Notes: generated by a model not told the origin, from the letters alone. A stretch of 16,636 nt of DNA from JBOHCT01 sp050699055 (GCA_050699055.1 JBOHCT010000084.1:1-16636), one strand, 5' to 3'. Numbered from the stretch's first letter, positions 1 through 7,311 are shown. Numbers and translations: made by a program.

Positions 1-277
1 TCACCGTGGAGGCGTAGGCGTCGCTCATCTCCACGCCGTCGAGCTTCTTGTACGACCCGTGGTAGACGACCTCCTGCATGGAGGGGTGGAAGAACAAGCT
101 CAGGAAGATTCCGGTGAGGATCAGGATGATGAACGTGTAGAGCGCGACCTCCCCGAGCAGGAACGACCAGTGGTCGGGGAAGACCTTCTTGAGCTGGTGA
201 CGGAGGAGCTGCGCCAGACCGAGGCGGTTGTCCAGCCGTTCGACCTCGCCGGTGATCAGTTCGTCTGTGGTCTTCAC
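1..277 (-). CDS. qcrB: Cytochrome bc1 complex cytochrome b subunit, N-terminal part
   Basis: This is the first 92 codons of QcrB, the diheme cytochrome b of the bc1 (complex III) menaquinol:cytochrome c reductase in the cytoplasmic membrane. The gene continues past the left edge, so the heme-ligating histidines are not in view. The visible protein starts MKTTDELITGEVERLDNR, then has the actinobacterial signature KKVFPDHWSFLLGE (about residues 30-43) and a first membrane helix at about 44-63. A periplasmic stretch with PSMQEVVYHGSY follows. The GTG start (277-275) overlaps the TGA of qcrA by four bases (GTGA). No strong ribosome binding site is visible, so translation is probably coupled to qcrA. 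It is the last visible gene of ctaE-qcrC-qcrA-qcrB. Identification is firm. Confidence 0.95.
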   Translation of the reverse strand, partial: MKTTDELITGEVERLDNRLGLAQLLRHQLKKVFPDHWSFLLGEVALYTFIILILTGIFLSLFFHPSMQEVVYHGSYKKLDGVEMSDAYASTV

Positions 278-1452
278 TCGTGCACCGTCCCTCGCTCCCA
301 GAAGGTCGGTCCCGGCGGTGCAGGCAGGTCGCCCATCGCGACGAGATATCCGTCGTCGTCGAGGCCGAGCGGCAGCTGCGGCAGCGGGCGCGTCGCCGGC
401 CCGAAGATCACTCTGCAGCCGTGCGGTACGTCGAACGTCGACTGGTGGCACGGGCAGAGCAGATGCTTGATATCGGGCTGGTACAGGCTGACCGGGCAGC
501 CCGCATGAGTGCAGATCTTCGAGAACGCGATGATGCCGTTGACGGTCCACGCCATGCGGTCTGGCGGCAGGTGCAGGTCCGACGGGTTGAGGTGGAGCAG
601 GGTGATCGTCGCGTCGGCGAGCACGTCGAGGTCGGTCTCGTAGCCCTCGGGGACGATCGTGATGACCTCACCCGTCGCGGGGAAGTCCTCGGGCTTGATC
701 GGCTGGTTCGTTCCCTGCATGATCAGCCGCATACCCTTGCGCCACACCGTGTGGCGCAGCGTCTTGTTCGTGGGCAGCGGCCCGAGGTCGCGGACCAGGA
801 AGAGCGGCGCGAGCCCGACCGGCAGCAGCGCGAACAGCAGCGAACGACGCAGGATCGGGCGCTTGGTGATGCCCGTGGCCTCGGCCCCGCCGCGCAGCAT
901 CTCCAGAAAGGCGTTCCGTTCCTCGTCCGAGGGCACCAGGCTTTCCCGCTCCTGGACGACCTCGGAGTGCGGCATGATCCGCCGGATCCAGACGACCACG
1001 CCAGCACCCATGGCGAGGAACGCGATCGTCATCGACAGACCGAGCCAGTGGTTGGACCACAGTGTGTTCTGCGGGCTGCCGACGGGGAAGATGGCGTACG
1101 CCACCATGAAGCCGACGCTGGCGATGGCCGCGACCAGGAACAGGAAGGCCGCGATCCGCTCGGCCTTCTTGGTCCTGACCTCCCGCTCGTGGCTTGCCTC
1201 AGGGACGCTCTCCCAGTCGGGGAAGAGACCCTCCTGCTCGTCCTCGACGGCCTCGAGATAGCGGTGCTCGGCCTCGCTGGTCGGGTACGCGCCGTTCTCA
1301 GCGCGCTCTTCCTCTTGTAGACCGCCGAGGAGCGACCGTTGCTCGACCTCCGACGGGGTCCCGGTCACCCGCCTCGACCCCCTCGCGGGGAGGTTGTCGG
1401 CGTCCCCGCCAGAGTTCCTGCCAGTGTTGCTGCCCGGGTCCCTGTCAGTCAT
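274..1452 (-). CDS. qcrA: Cytochrome bc1 complex Rieske iron-sulfur subunit
   Basis: The gene encodes 392 residues of the Rieske [2Fe-2S] protein, which passes electrons from menaquinol to the cytochrome c subunit. The cluster motifs are CTHAGC (314-319) and CPCHQS (333-338). They give ligands C314, H316, C333 and H336, with C319 and C335 placed for the usual disulfide. Three membrane helices lie at about 100-122, 136-156 and 204-221, as in the three-helix actinobacterial form, after a long acidic cytoplasmic N-terminus. An RR pair (202-203) before helix 3 fits the Tat-dependent insertion known for actinobacterial QcrA. I chose the ATG at 1452-1450 because a GGCGAGG ribosome site precedes it. 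It overlaps the qcrC stop by eight bases. An in-frame start 11 codons upstream is possible but less likely. Confidence 0.96.
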   Translation of the reverse strand: MTDRDPGSNTGRNSGGDADNLPARGSRRVTGTPSEVEQRSLLGGLQEEERAENGAYPTSEAEHRYLEAVEDEQEGLFPDWESVPEASHEREVRTKKAERIAAFLFLVAAIASVGFMVAYAIFPVGSPQNTLWSNHWLGLSMTIAFLAMGAGVVVWIRRIMPHSEVVQERESLVPSDEERNAFLEMLRGGAEATGITKRPILRRSLLFALLPVGLAPLFLVRDLGPLPTNKTLRHTVWRKGMRLIMQGTNQPIKPEDFPATGEVITIVPEGYETDLDVLADATITLLHLNPSDLHLPPDRMAWTVNGIIAFSKICTHAGCPVSLYQPDIKHLLCPCHQSTFDVPHGCRVIFGPATRPLPQLPLGLDDDGYLVAMGDLPAPPGPTFWERGTVHE

Positions 1453-2242
1453 GATGCCTCGCCGTAATCCACATCGCAGCGGCAACGATCATGCCCATGC
1501 CCACGAGCCACGCCACGATGCCTTCGGTCACCGGGCCGACGCGGCCGAGGTTGAAGCCGCCGGGGTCCGGCTCCGTCGCGGTGTGCCGCACGTACCTGGT
1601 GATCGCCCGCTTCTGATCCGGTGAGAACGTGGCGTCGGGGAACGGCGGCATCTGCGCCGGGCCGGTCTGCATGGCCTCGTAGATCTGGGTCGGCGTCGCG
1701 TCCGTGAGCTTCGGGGCCTCGCGTCCGAGGCTCAGGGCGCCGCCCGAGCCGGCGAAGTTGTGGCACTGCGCGCAGTTGGCGCGGTAGAGCTTGCCGCCCA
1801 GCGCGAGGTCGGCGTTCTTGTACGCCACGTCCTCCTTCGAAGGGATCGCGGGACCGGGCGCGAAGGAGGCGACGTACGCGGCGATCGCGTGGATCTGCTT
1901 GTCGCTGAAGCGCGGTGTCTTCACTTGTGCGTTCGCGGCCTCGGGGTTGGCCAGCGGCATCCGTCCCGTGCTCATCTGGAAGTCGGCGCCCGCCGCCCCG
2001 ACCCCGATGATCGAGGGAGCCTTGTCCGTTCCCTGGCCGTGCAGGCCGTGGCAGCTCGCGCAGGAGCGGTTGAACAGCGCCTTTCCCTCTTGCAGCTGCG
2101 CAGTGTCCTGCGGGGACGCGGCCCGGGCCCGTGTGGGGGTGGGCGAGAGCGTGGCGTAGCCGACCCCCAGGCCCGCCAGCGCGAGCAGCACGACGACGTA
2201 GCCGGCGGACCGGCGGCGCCGCAGCACGGTGGACAACTTCAC
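1445..2242 (-). CDS. qcrC: Cytochrome bc1 complex diheme cytochrome c subunit
   Basis: This 265-residue protein is the membrane-anchored diheme cytochrome c of the actinobacterial bc1-aa3 supercomplex, where it replaces a soluble cytochrome c. A basic N-terminus (VLRRRRS) precedes an uncleaved signal or anchor helix at about 13-32. Two cytochrome c domains follow, with heme sites CASCH (61-65) and CAQCH (157-161). Likely axial methionines are M95 (GRMPLANP) and M198 (QMPPFPD). A C-terminal helix lies at about 241-260. The reading frame is open further upstream, but that part overlaps ctaE and does not resemble the family. The GTG at 2242 has GGAGAG just before it and gives the usual length (about 265-270). 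It starts 16 bases after the ctaE stop. Confidence 0.95.
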   Translation of the reverse strand: MKLSTVLRRRRSAGYVVVLLALAGLGVGYATLSPTPTRARAASPQDTAQLQEGKALFNRSCASCHGLHGQGTDKAPSIIGVGAAGADFQMSTGRMPLANPEAANAQVKTPRFSDKQIHAIAAYVASFAPGPAIPSKEDVAYKNADLALGGKLYRANCAQCHNFAGSGGALSLGREAPKLTDATPTQIYEAMQTGPAQMPPFPDATFSPDQKRAITRYVRHTATEPDPGGFNLGRVGPVTEGIVAWLVGMGMIVAAAMWITARHHD

Positions 2243-2258
2243 GGACTCTCCGTTCGGC

Positions 2259-2873
2259 TTACTGGATGAGGAAGATGGTCGTGTAGAGGCCGATCCAGAC
2301 GACGTCGACGAAGTGCCAGTAGTACGACACGACGATCGAGCTGATGGCCTGTTCGTGGGTGAAGCGCCTCGCCGCGTAGGTGCGTCCGAACAGGAACAGG
2401 AAGGCGATGAGCCCGCCACACACGTGCAAGCCGTGGAAGCCGGTGGTGATGTAGAAGACCGATCCGTACGGGTCCGCGGCCATGGTGAGGCCCTCGTCCG
2501 TGATCATCTTCGCGAACTCGTGGCCCTGGCCGACAACGAACGTGAGGCCCATGATGAACGTGATCGCGTACCACAGCCGCAGGCTGCGCACGTCGCCCCG
2601 CTCGGCGGCGAACACCCCTAGCTGGCAGGTCACAGAAGAGAGCACAAGCACGATCGTGATGCTTGTGTCGAACGGGACGTCGAGCTTCACCGACGGCCAC
2701 GGATGGGAGGCACCCCACACCGAGCGGGCGGTGAAGTACATCGCGAACAGCGCCGCGAAGAACATGAGCTCGTTGGACAGCCAGACAATGGTCCCGACAC
2801 TCACGATGTTCGGGCGCTGGACCTGCGCTGGCCCATGAGCTGGTGCCGAAGATGCCGTCGCCACGTCCAGCAT
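2259..2873 (-). CDS. ctaE: Cytochrome c oxidase subunit III (aa3-type)
   Basis: This 204-residue membrane protein is subunit III of the aa3-type cytochrome c oxidase. It lacks redox centres and stabilises the catalytic core. It is the short five-helix actinobacterial form. Recognisable blocks are SVGTIVWLSNELMFFAALFA (about 25-44), CQLGVFAAERGDV, DPYGSVFYITTGFHGLHV, and the C-terminal SYYWHFVDVVWIGLYTTIF. It is the first gene of the ctaE-qcrC-qcrA-qcrB cluster, which joins complex III and complex IV genes as is usual in actinobacteria. A GAGAG stretch about 15 bases upstream of the ATG is only a weak ribosome site. No clear promoter was found in the 157 bases between it and gdhA. Catalytic oxidase subunits I and II are not in the window. 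Confidence 0.95.
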   Translation of the reverse strand: MLDVATASSAPAHGPAQVQRPNIVSVGTIVWLSNELMFFAALFAMYFTARSVWGASHPWPSVKLDVPFDTSITIVLVLSSVTCQLGVFAAERGDVRSLRLWYAITFIMGLTFVVGQGHEFAKMITDEGLTMAADPYGSVFYITTGFHGLHVCGGLIAFLFLFGRTYAARRFTHEQAISSIVVSYYWHFVDVVWIGLYTTIFLIQ

Positions 2874-2970
2874 TATTGCGGCCGGTCTCTCTGAACGTGT
2901 CAGCGGCCCCCCGACTGCGTGGCCGACGTGCGCGCGCCCGACCGGCCGCCCACCCCACCAGCGCCTGAGT

Positions 2971-2989
2971 CGCCGCGTCGCGGGCGGCG
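2971..2989 (-). terminator. Possible terminator hairpin after gdhA
   Basis: A six-base inverted repeat, CGCCGC (2971-2976) and GCGGCG (2984-2989), with a seven-base loop, lies about 40 bases beyond the gdhA stop and ahead of ctaE. There is no T tract, as is common in high-GC actinobacteria. Short GC stems arise often by chance here, so support is weak. Confidence 0.2.
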
Positions 2990-3030
2990 CGAACCTTCAG
3001 ACGCCCGCGGCCGGACACCCCCGGCGCGCG

Positions 3031-4374
3031 TCAGATGAGGCCGAGGTCGAGCATGGCGTCGGCGACCTTGGTGAAGCCCGCGATGTTGGCGCCGGCGACG
3101 TAGTTGCCGCGCATGCCGTACTCCTCCGCGGTCTCGTAGCAGCGGGCGTGGACACCCCGGATGATGTCGCGCAGCCGGCGCTGCGAGTGATCGAACGACC
3201 ATGAGTCCCGCGACGCGTTCTGCTGCATCTCGAGTGCCGAGGTGGCGACACCGCCCGCGTTGGCGGCCTTGCCTGGACCGAAGGCGACCCCCGCGTCGAG
3301 AAACGTGCGGACTGCCTCCGGCGTGCACGGCATGTTGGCGCCCTCGCCGACGGCGACGCATCCGTGCTGGACGAGGAACCTCGCCTCCTTGCCGGTGATC
3401 TCGTTTTGGGTCGCCGCCGGCATCGCCACCTCGCAGGGGACCTCCCATACCTGCCGCTCGGGCACGTAGTGTGCGTCCTTGCGCGCCTCGGCGTAGGAGT
3501 CGACACGCCGGCGCTCCACCTCCTTGATCTGCTTCAGCAGGGAGACGTCGATCCCCTTCTCGTCGACGATGTAACCGTCGGAGTCGGAGCAGGCGATGAC
3601 CCGCCCGCCGAGCTGCTGGACCTTCTCGATCGCGTAGATCGCGACGTTGCCCGATCCCGAGACCACGACGCGCCTGCCCTCGAACGACTCGCTCCTGGCC
3701 GCGAGCATCTCCTCGACGAAGAACGCGCAGCCGTACCCGGTCGCCTCGGTTCTGACCTGGGCGCCGCCGTAGTTGAGACCCTTGCCTGTCAGCACGCCCG
3801 ACTCGTACCTGCCGGCGATGCGCTTGTACTGCCCGAACAGGTAGCCGACCTCGCGGGGCCCGACGCCGACGTCGCCGGCCGGCACGTCGGTGTGGTCACC
3901 GATGTGGCGGTACAGCTCGGTCATGAAGCTCTGGCAGAAACGCATGATCTCGCGGTCGGAGCGTCCTTTGGGCTCGAAGTCGGATCCCCCTTTGGCGCCG
4001 CCGATCGGCATGCCGGTGAGCGCGTTCTTGAAGACCTGCTCGAAACCGAGGAACTTCACGATTCCCAGGTAGACGGATGGGTGGAAGCGCAGCCCGCCCT
4101 TGTACGGTCCCAGCGCGCTGTTGAAGTGCACGCGGAAGCCACGGTTGATCTGGAACTCACCCCGGTCGTCCTCCCATGGAACACGGAAGATCACTTGCCG
4201 CTCAGGCTCGCAGAGGCTCGTGATGATCTTGTTCTCGGCGTAGCGGGGATGTTTGCCCACCGCCGGGCCGATACTCTCGAGGACCTCCCGTACGGCCTGG
4301 TGGAACTCCACCTCGCCGGGGTTGCGGTGCAGAACATCGGCGTACACGGGCTCGAGCCTCTCGTGCAAGGCCAT
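3031..4374 (-). CDS. gdhA: NADP-specific glutamate dehydrogenase
   Basis: This 447-residue enzyme catalyses reductive amination of 2-oxoglutarate with ammonia and NADPH to give glutamate. It belongs to the small hexameric family I (EC 1.4.1.4). The substrate-binding block GPYKGGLRFHPS (about 89-100) carries K92. The catalytic lysine K128 is in GGAKGGSDF. D168 in PAGDVGVG completes the set, and the spacing matches E. coli GdhA. The dinucleotide-binding loop SGSGNVA is at 239-245. The conserved tail GANIAGFTKVADAML is intact. Length and both ends match the family, so it looks functional. A GGGAG stretch just upstream of the ATG is the likely ribosome site. It reads the same way as ctaE, 157 bases away, but a functional link is not implied. 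Confidence 0.96.
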   Translation of the reverse strand: MALHERLEPVYADVLHRNPGEVEFHQAVREVLESIGPAVGKHPRYAENKIITSLCEPERQVIFRVPWEDDRGEFQINRGFRVHFNSALGPYKGGLRFHPSVYLGIVKFLGFEQVFKNALTGMPIGGAKGGSDFEPKGRSDREIMRFCQSFMTELYRHIGDHTDVPAGDVGVGPREVGYLFGQYKRIAGRYESGVLTGKGLNYGGAQVRTEATGYGCAFFVEEMLAARSESFEGRRVVVSGSGNVAIYAIEKVQQLGGRVIACSDSDGYIVDEKGIDVSLLKQIKEVERRRVDSYAEARKDAHYVPERQVWEVPCEVAMPAATQNEITGKEARFLVQHGCVAVGEGANMPCTPEAVRTFLDAGVAFGPGKAANAGGVATSALEMQQNASRDSWSFDHSQRRLRDIIRGVHARCYETAEEYGMRGNYVAGANIAGFTKVADAMLDLGLI

Positions 4375-4505
4375 GAACTCCCAGCTCTCTCTGCGTTGTC
4401 GCGTTCGTCTCTCGGTCGCTCTGCGGCCGGCCCGCGACGCTGCTGGGGTCGGCTCTCCTCATCTCGTCCGCCGCGCGGATGACCGTCGACTCGCCGACTC
4501 ACCAC

Positions 4506-4901
4506 TCACGCCTCTTCCGCGGGGTGTTGGCAGTCGGGGCACACGCCATTGATGCGCAGGTCGTATCCGGTCACAGCGAAGCCCGTCCCGGCCACCTCCG
4601 ACAGGTCGGGCTCCCCTCCCGTCACGTCGGCGACCCATCCGCAGTGGACGCAGACGAGGTGATCGTGACGGGTGGTGTTGCCGTCATAGCGGGCGCCGCC
4701 GGGATCACCGAGGTTCAGCTCCAGGGCCCGCCCCGTCTGGACCAGCTGGGACAGGGCCCGGTACACCGTCGCAGGGCCGATGCCCGGGCTGCGCTCTTGT
4801 ACACGGGCGATGAGGTCCGCCGCCGTGGGATGGTCCGAGGAGACGCGCAGCGCGTCGAGGACAGCCTGCCGTTGGGGGGTCAGGCACCTGCCCGTGGTCA
4901 C
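4506..4901 (-). CDS. Fur-family metal- or peroxide-responsive repressor
   Basis: The gene encodes 131 residues of a Fur/PerR/Zur-type transcriptional repressor. An N-terminal winged-helix DNA-binding domain (about 1-75) includes LTPQRQAVLDAL and the recognition-helix region GPATVYRALSQLV. A dimerisation domain follows with TTRHDHLVC. Two CxxC pairs, C84/C87 (CVHC) and C121/C124 (CPDC), form the structural zinc site. I chose the GTG at 4901-4899 because AAGGAGG lies nine bases upstream. Further upstream the open frame is only antisense to trpD. Which metal or signal it senses cannot be read from the sequence. It stands 120 bases from the divergent receiver-like gene and upstream of gdhA in the same direction. 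Confidence 0.88.
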   Translation of the reverse strand: MTTGRCLTPQRQAVLDALRVSSDHPTAADLIARVQERSPGIGPATVYRALSQLVQTGRALELNLGDPGGARYDGNTTRHDHLVCVHCGWVADVTGGEPDLSEVAGTGFAVTGYDLRINGVCPDCQHPAEEA

Positions 4902-4920
4902 GCGATCGGCCTCCTTCCTC

Positions 4921-4930
4921 GGGACGTCCC
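4921..4930. promoter_or_regulatory. Palindrome upstream of the Fur-family gene
   Basis: GGGACGTCCC is a perfect ten-base palindrome just upstream of the ribosome site of the Fur-family gene, in the 120-base divergent region shared with the receiver-like gene. It could be an operator for autoregulation, but it does not resemble the AT-rich classical Fur box. Position is the only support. Confidence 0.2.
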
Positions 4931-5021
4931 TCCCAAGTATCACCGCTCCTTCTCGGCTGGCCTGCCGCCCGGGTAACATCCCGGGAGTACGCCTACCCAT
5001 CGCGACGACGCTGGATGCCGG

Positions 5022-5450
5022 ATGGAAAGCTCTGCGACGACGACGCTCCTCGTGTACAGCGATGATCCCGACACGCGCCTTCGCGTGCGTCTCGCGGTCG
5101 GCCGCCGACCCGCGGCCGACCTGCCGCGCGTGGAGTATGTCGAGTGCGCGACCGAGCCCGCGGTCTGGCGGAGACTCGACGAGGGCGGGATCGACGTCGC
5201 GGTCCTCGACGGCGAAGCGCAGCCCGCCGGCGGTATGGGCATTTGCCGCCAGGCAAAAGACGAGATCTACGACTGCCCGCCGATGCTCGTGATCATCGGT
5301 AGGCGCGACGACGCCTGGCTCGCCACCTGGTCGCGGGCCGAGGCGGTCGTCTCCCACCCCATCGAGTCTGTCGCTTTGGCTGGCGCTGTCGCCGAGCTCG
5401 TGCGGCAGCGGCTCGCGTCCGGGAGCGAGACGCTTCCCGCGAGGCGGTAA
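5022..5450 (+). CDS. Stand-alone receiver-like (CheY-fold) protein
   Basis: This 142-residue protein looks like a single response-regulator receiver domain with no output domain. Strand 1 ends in an acidic pair D14-D15 (VYSDDPD). The presumed phosphoacceptor is D63 in VAVLDGE. Two usual phosphorylation-switch residues are changed: the Thr/Ser after strand 4 appears as Gly (VIIGRRDD, G93), and the Lys of the KP motif is replaced by H112 in VSHPIE. The Asp may therefore be present without normal phosphorelay chemistry. No histidine kinase is nearby. Similar proteins are, as I recall, found beside trpD in other actinomycetes, but the role is unknown. The start site is uncertain because the ribosome site before the ATG is weak. 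Confidence 0.72.
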   Translation: MESSATTTLLVYSDDPDTRLRVRLAVGRRPAADLPRVEYVECATEPAVWRRLDEGGIDVAVLDGEAQPAGGMGICRQAKDEIYDCPPMLVIIGRRDDAWLATWSRAEAVVSHPIESVALAGAVAELVRQRLASGSETLPARR

Positions 5451-5534
5451 ACGCCTCCGGGGGTGCACCCGGCCACGACGGTCCCAGCGACCCCACCCCA
5501 CGCCCTCGACGATCTGCGGAAGGCGAGCGCGATC

Positions 5535-6581
5535 ATGAACGCGCGCCAGGACTGGCCCACTCTCCTGTCGATCCTGATCCGCGGCGAGGCGCTGTCCGCC
5601 GACGACACTGCGTGGGCCATGGACCAGATCATGGAGGGCGAGGCCACTGCCGCTCAGGTCGCGGGCTTCGCCGTGGCGCTGCGCGCGAAAGGTGAGACGG
5701 TGGCCGAGGTCACTGGCCTCGCCAGGGCCATGCTCGACCACGCGGCCCTCGTCAGCGTGCCCGGACCCACCGTCGACATCGTGGGCACCGGAGGCGACCG
5801 CGCGCATACCGTCAATATCTCGACGATGGCGGCGATCGTGGCCGCGGCCGCCGGCGTCACCGTCGTGAAGCACGGTAACCGTGCCGCCTCGTCCTCCTGT
5901 GGTTCCGCCGATCTGCTGGAACAGCTGGGGGTGGACATCGACCTCGACCCCAAGCGCACGGTCGAGGTGGCGGAGCGGGTCGGCATCACTTTCTGCTTCG
6001 CTTCGTTGTTCCATCCGGCGTTGCGCCACGCCGCCGGCCCGCGGGGCGAGCTCGGGGTCCCGACGGTGTTCAACTTCCTAGGACCGCTCACCAACCCGGC
6101 CCGCCCCTCGGCCCAGGCGGTGGGCGTCTACGACCCCGCCATGTGCGAGGTGGTGGCCGGCGTGCTCGCCGGACGCGGCGTCTCGGCGCTCGCCTTCCGC
6201 GGCGACGACGGCCTCGACGAGATGACCACCACGACGACGTCCTCGGTGTGGACCGTGCGTGACGGGTCGGTTGTCAGGTCGACTCTCGATCCCTTGGACC
6301 TCGGCATCCCTCGGGCAGCGCCCGAGCAGTTGCGGGGCGCGGATCCGGCGTACAACAGGCGGGTAGCCCGAGCGGTGCTGGCAGGCGAGCGGGGACCGGT
6401 ACGTGACGCCGTCGTGCTGAACGCCGCGGCCGGCTTGGTGGCGGGCTCGACGGGTGAGCACTGGGGCGAGCCTCTCGCCCGATCACTCGCCGAGGCGGCG
6501 GCACGGGCGGTCGAGGCGATCGACAGTGGGGCAGCGGCGGCACTTCTCGAGCGGTGGGTGACAGCGACGGGGACGCCGTGA
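5535..6581 (+). CDS. trpD: Anthranilate phosphoribosyltransferase
   Basis: This 348-residue enzyme joins anthranilate and phosphoribosyl pyrophosphate (PRPP), the second step of tryptophan synthesis. The N-terminal helical domain has LSADDTAWAMDQIMEGEATA. PRPP and metal motifs follow: GTGGD (84-88), NIST (94-97), KHGNRA (112-117), and the DE pair at 228-229 in DGLDEMT. The anthranilate-binding region includes FHPALRH and RGELGVPTVFNFLGPLTNPA. I prefer the ATG at 5535 because GGAAGGCGAG precedes it and the length is usual. The frame also opens at a GTG at 5463, which would add 24 residues of low similarity. No other trp genes are in the window, so it is a detached trp gene, as often seen in actinomycetes. 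Confidence 0.94.
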   Translation: MNARQDWPTLLSILIRGEALSADDTAWAMDQIMEGEATAAQVAGFAVALRAKGETVAEVTGLARAMLDHAALVSVPGPTVDIVGTGGDRAHTVNISTMAAIVAAAAGVTVVKHGNRAASSSCGSADLLEQLGVDIDLDPKRTVEVAERVGITFCFASLFHPALRHAAGPRGELGVPTVFNFLGPLTNPARPSAQAVGVYDPAMCEVVAGVLAGRGVSALAFRGDDGLDEMTTTTTSSVWTVRDGSVVRSTLDPLDLGIPRAAPEQLRGADPAYNRRVARAVLAGERGPVRDAVVLNAAAGLVAGSTGEHWGEPLARSLAEAAARAVEAIDSGAAAALLERWVTATGTP

Positions 6582-6583
6582 GG

Positions 6584-6625
6584 GCTCGCTAGCCCCTCTC
6601 AGAAGCTCGCTAGCCCCTGTCAGAA
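6584..6625. repeat. 21-base tandem direct repeat, two copies
   Basis: Two adjacent 21-base copies lie at 6584-6604 and 6605-6625 and differ at one base (C versus G at the 15th position). Each unit starts GCTCGCTAGCCCCT and ends TCAGAA. The end of the unit is the complement of the TTC-TGA that closes the HNH relic. So the duplication copied the 3' end of that gene plus its downstream flank, right against the trpD stop codon. Confidence 0.85.
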
Positions 6626-6882
6626 GGGTGGGGGGTCGGTGTCGAGGTTGTAGCGCGGCGCGGGCGGGGGTGGTTCGGGGTCGGGTAGTGGGTTGATGAT
6701 CGGTTCGGGGTGCACGTCATAGGTGTGGCCGAGGCGGCTGGTCCGGGTGAAGTGGCCGGGTTGGGTTGGGTGAGTGTCCATCCGCCGTCGGTTTTGAGCC
6801 GGTGGTCGTGGCGACAGGCGGTGGCGAGGTTGCTCGGGAGGGCGGGCCGCCCAGGCTGTGGGCTAGGGTCAATGCCGGGGAG
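6620..6882 (-). pseudogene. HNH endonuclease (DUF222/13E12 family) 3' relic
   Basis: On the minus strand, two frames joined together reproduce the C-terminus of an actinobacterial DUF222/HNH endonuclease. The first frame reads LPSNLATACRHDHRLKTDGG and WTLTQPNP (about 6846-6757). The second resumes as GHFTRTSRLGHTYDVHPEPI and ends NLDTDPPPF with a TGA at 6622-6620. The switch is near 6750-6757, so a small indel broke the gene. A TAA at 6885-6883 closes the first frame upstream. Nothing recognisable of the family's large N-terminal domain remains. The expected DH of the HNH site appears as DP (GIDPSPQPGRP). Only about 90 codons of the 3' end survive, so it should be inactive. Family assignment rests on remembered C-terminal motifs. 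Confidence 0.72.
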
Positions 6883-6936
6883 TTAAGGTCCTGGCGCGGC
6901 GGCCCATCCTCCACGTACCAGTACGGCAGGGGATGT

Positions 6937-6953
6937 CGGATGTCGATCATCCG
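6937..6953 (-). terminator. Possible terminator hairpin after the Lrp-type gene
   Basis: CGGATG (6937-6942) and CATCCG (6948-6953) form a perfect six-base stem with a five-base loop, 30 bases beyond the stop of the Lrp-type gene. No T tract follows. In the rest of 6886-6982 I see no gene or other structure. Confidence 0.33.
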
Positions 6954-6982
6954 CTATCCCTCCTCGGCTCGCACGCCTACTG

Positions 6983-7270
6983 TCAGGTCGACTCGTCGAA
7001 GCCGAGTGAGAAGGCCGCCTCCAGGTCGTGTTGGGAGTATGTGCGGAAGGCGATGTGTGTCTCTGTCGTCGCGACGCCAGGTACCTTGTTGAGCCGCCCG
7101 GGAATCGCGTCGGCGAGCTCGTCGTGCTCGCGCACGCGCACCATCGCGACGAGGTCGAACTCGCCGGTGACCGAGTAGACCTCGCTTACTCCCTCGAGCT
7201 CGGCGATCGCCTCGGCGACTTCGGGGATGCGCGCGACGTCTGCCTTGACGAGCACGATCGCGGTGATCAC
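6983..7270 (-). CDS. Stand-alone Lrp/AsnC effector-binding (RAM) domain protein
   Basis: This 95-residue protein consists only of the alpha-beta ligand-binding and oligomerisation domain of Lrp/AsnC regulators. The first strand is VITAIVLVKAD, then RIPEVAEAIAELEGV, VYSVTGEFDLVAMVRV, and a final segment HIAFRTYSQHDLEAAFSLG. The helix-turn-helix is absent. Such proteins bind amino acids or related ligands and may act by partnering full-length Lrp proteins. The ligand cannot be inferred here. I chose the GTG at 7270-7268 because GAGGAGG sits seven bases upstream and the family begins M/V-ITAIVL. It lies 41 bases downstream of the exonuclease fusion gene on the same strand, so the two are probably cotranscribed. 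Confidence 0.88.
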   Translation of the reverse strand: MITAIVLVKADVARIPEVAEAIAELEGVSEVYSVTGEFDLVAMVRVREHDELADAIPGRLNKVPGVATTETHIAFRTYSQHDLEAAFSLGFDEST

Positions 7271-7311
7271 CTGTCGCCTCCTCAACGTTCGGACTCCCGC
7301 ACCTTAGCGTC

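Noticed and set aside
280..1320. 346-residue plus-strand open frame over qcrA
   Set aside because: The minus strand holds an intact Rieske protein with both cluster motifs.
4902..6029. N-terminal extension of the Fur-family frame to 507 residues
   Set aside because: The added part is antisense to trpD and the receiver gene. A strong ribosome site sits directly before the GTG at 4901.
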